From Phycisphaeraceae bacterium (GTDB lineage: Bacteria > Planctomycetota > Phycisphaerae > Phycisphaerales > Phycisphaeraceae), in assembly GCA_028281215.1 (NCBI GenBank), contig JANQKH010000216.1, positions 1 to 7,883 of the forward strand: a stretch of DNA of 7,883 nt. The letters run 5' to 3'. Made by a program: the position numbers and the translations under genes. Positions 6,578 to 7,883 of this stretch are shown one piece after another. Under the pieces are notes generated by a model, which saw only the letters and a program-made list of their open reading frames with translations, was not told the DNA's origin and made no database searches. The stretch's first letter is position 1. Each line of letters opens with the position of its first letter.

Positions 6578-7587
6578 CTTTCGACCTCCGTGATCGAGCC
6601 CCTGGTATCGAACAACAACCGGCGGCTGTGCCAACGTCCCGGCGCCCCGCGGCCAACCATGACCTTGGCCAGATTCACATGGGACACTCTACGCAACGCA
6701 CAGTACGAAACGGTCAACCGCGGGTTGATCTCGATCACCCAACATTCACCGTTTGGGTCAACCACAAGGTCGACGCCGACAAAGCCGTGAAGGCCCTCGA
6801 CCGTCTCGATGGCGCGACTCGCCGCGTGTGTCGCCGAACGCCTATCAATCGACCGGCTTGGCATGCAACCGCCCTCGTAGCGAACGGCAGGTAAACCTGT
6901 GATGATCTGATCGGCCACAAGCAGTGGGAACGTCTTACGTTTGGTGATCATGAAGGATACGCTCATCGCGTGTCCGGCGATCCACGGTTGAATGACATGC
7001 GACTGCGCGCGAACAATCGCTTTTCTCGTGGCGGCATCCAGATTGTTTGTGAAACGAAACGTGCCTTCACAACCGGCTCCGTCGATCGGTTTGACCACGA
7101 AATTCGCTTTGTCATCAGACGTTGCGATCAATGCCGAATCGCGGGCGGTGGCGGTATCGAAAACAGTGGTTGCCGGTGTGCGAATGTCGTGTGCTCTCAG
7201 ATGCTCAAAGGTTTTCAGTTTATTCCCGCAAAGTGCCACCGCGTCGGCCGACGAACCCAATGATCGCACCTGCCAGGCATCCAATCTTCGCGCCCATCGC
7301 TCCAGGGCGCCGCCGGTTTCGGGCGCGATGATCAGTGTTGCATTGGCGGACTTTGCCAAGCGTTCAACGGTCGATTCGATGTCATTGCCATCGATGCAGT
7401 GAACTTCAGTCCCAGGCAGGGAGAGTTCGACGCGGCGATCCAGTGTGGTCACGACCCGACAACCGATATTAATGAAATCCTGGACCACGGCGCGCAACAT
7501 TCCCTCGCCCGACCACTTCAGGTCGTCGGGTAAAGGCCATTCGCCCATCCCGCCACCACAGATGTGTTCGTATATCAGAATCCGCAT
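6574..7587 (-). CDS. ATP-grasp ligase of the MfnD (tyramine-glutamate ligase) type
   Basis: A 337-residue ATP-grasp protein, expected to form a carboxylate-amine bond via an acyl phosphate. The N-terminus MRILIYEHICGGGM (1-14) is typical of the archaeal and bacterial MfnD-like group. IAPETGGALE (87-96) precedes the ATP-grasp core. The nucleotide-binding FVVKPIDGAGCEGT (163-176) and the metal-binding GVDLVVD and WVIEINPRLTVSY (271-295), with the Glu-x-Asn-Pro-Arg pattern, look intact. MfnD in methanogens links glutamate to tyramine. Bacterial methylofuran, as described for Methylobacterium, contains tyrosine instead, so the acceptor here may differ; glutamate ligation in the furan cofactor pathway is inferred. 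ATG 7587 overlaps the CitG-like stop by 13 bases. No good ribosome binding site precedes it, which suggests translational coupling to that upstream gene. The stop overlaps the next gene by 4 bases. Confidence 0.85.
   Translation of the reverse strand: MRILIYEHICGGGMGEWPLPDDLKWSGEGMLRAVVQDFINIGCRVVTTLDRRVELSLPGTEVHCIDGNDIESTVERLAKSANATLIIAPETGGALERWARRLDAWQVRSLGSSADAVALCGNKLKTFEHLRAHDIRTPATTVFDTATARDSALIATSDDKANFVVKPIDGAGCEGTFRFTNNLDAATRKAIVRAQSHVIQPWIAGHAMSVSFMITKRKTFPLLVADQIITGLPAVRYEGGCMPSRSIDRRSATHAASRAIETVEGLHGFVGVDLVVDPNGECWVIEINPRLTVSYCALRRVSHVNLAKVMVGRGAPGRWHSRRLLFDTRGSITEVER
6585..6589 (-). promoter_or_regulatory. Ribosome binding site deciding the COG1548 gene start
   Basis: GGAGG on the minus strand is seven bases before GTG 6577 and lies within the last codons of the ATP-grasp gene. 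It selects GTG 6577 instead of TTG 6634. Confidence 0.7.
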
Positions 7588-7883
7588 GGGTCAGAGCGTA
7601 ATGCATTCCGCCAACGGTAGGGCGGTTTCAGCTTGTCGTCGCGCAGGGCGAGGAACAAGGCCGCGCCGGTCAGATCTGCGCTGGTGCCGGGATTCAAATG
7701 CGACGCGCGATCACGCAGCCAGCAATCGAATTCCTCCAGCGCAGCGTCGCGATTATCGTGGGTCTCCCACCGAGCTAAAGTCACCTGCGCCCGCTCGGCT
7801 GCCTGCGATGCAACCGTCACACCATGCTTGCGGGCGATGTGCGAATCACCTTCCGCGACGCACGCCAGGTAGAAACCAAGTCG
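7575..7883 (-). CDS. CitG-like triphosphoribosyl-dephospho-CoA synthase family protein (partial, 5' end missing)
   Basis: Only the last 102 residues and the stop are present; the gene enters from beyond the right edge. Visible are GFYLACVAEGDSHIARKHG near the start of the fragment and NPGTSADLTGAALFLALRDD near the end. These match the C-terminal part of the CitG/MdcB family, which uses ATP and dephospho-CoA to make a triphosphoribosyl prosthetic-group precursor for citrate or malonate lyases. No lyase genes are seen. A CitG-like gene recurs in bacterial H4MPT gene islands, where its reaction is not settled to my knowledge; a ribosyl-phosphate transfer in H4MPT or furan cofactor synthesis is speculation. 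It is the first visible gene of the minus-strand operon and overlaps the ATP-grasp gene by 13 bases. Confidence 0.82.
   Translation of the reverse strand, partial: RLGFYLACVAEGDSHIARKHGVTVASQAAERAQVTLARWETHDNRDAALEEFDCWLRDRASHLNPGTSADLTGAALFLALRDDKLKPPYRWRNALRSDPCGF

Noticed and set aside
1..7883. Mobile elements, CRISPR arrays, tRNA/rRNA genes, phage genes
   Set aside because: No direct-repeat arrays, terminal inverted repeats, transposase or integrase motifs, or structured RNA signatures were seen; coding genes fill nearly all of the window.

Overview
This is a compact, GC-rich bacterial window with eight gene bodies and almost no spare DNA. It reads like a chromosomal segment of a planctomycete (Planctomycetota). 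The reasons are a set of methanofuran/tetrahydromethanopterin (H4MPT)-linked C1 cofactor genes inside a bacterial genome, and a bacterial RyR-domain gene next door. H4MPT-using Proteobacteria or NC10-type bacteria cannot be excluded from sequence alone. I see no mobile element, CRISPR array, tRNA or rRNA.

Layout. At the left edge, on the minus strand (1-531), is the 5' part of a gene for an RyR-domain protein followed by a TPR-like helical region; it runs off the window. A 138-bp divergent gap separates it from a plus-strand run of four genes: argG (argininosuccinate synthase), ilvE (branched-chain aminotransferase), truD (tRNA pseudouridine-13 synthase) and mfnB (the furan-forming enzyme of methanofuran/methylofuran synthesis). 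ilvE, truD and mfnB are closely spaced, and truD and mfnB are only 3 bp apart.

From the right edge a minus-strand operon runs toward mfnB: a CitG-like gene (partial, entering from beyond the window), an ATP-grasp ligase of the MfnD type, a COG1548/TIGR03123 ASKHA-fold protein (probable H4MPT-linked C1 protein, MfnF-like), and a small amino-acid-kinase-family protein (COG2054, MfnE-like). Each junction overlaps by 4-13 bp, so the genes look translationally coupled. The last gene of this operon and mfnB are convergent and overlap tail to tail by 56 bp.

How the genes work together. MfnB makes the phosphorylated formylfuran from two glyceraldehyde-3-phosphate molecules. After amination, by an aminotransferase not seen here, an MfnE-like kinase would activate the aminomethylfuran phosphate to the diphosphate. 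An MfnF-like enzyme would couple it to the aryl partner, and an MfnD-like ATP-grasp ligase would add glutamate. The CitG-like gene is a recurrent but functionally unassigned companion of bacterial H4MPT gene sets. The window therefore holds most of a bacterial furan-cofactor pathway, split over two converging transcription units. argG, ilvE and truD are housekeeping genes that share the plus-strand run.
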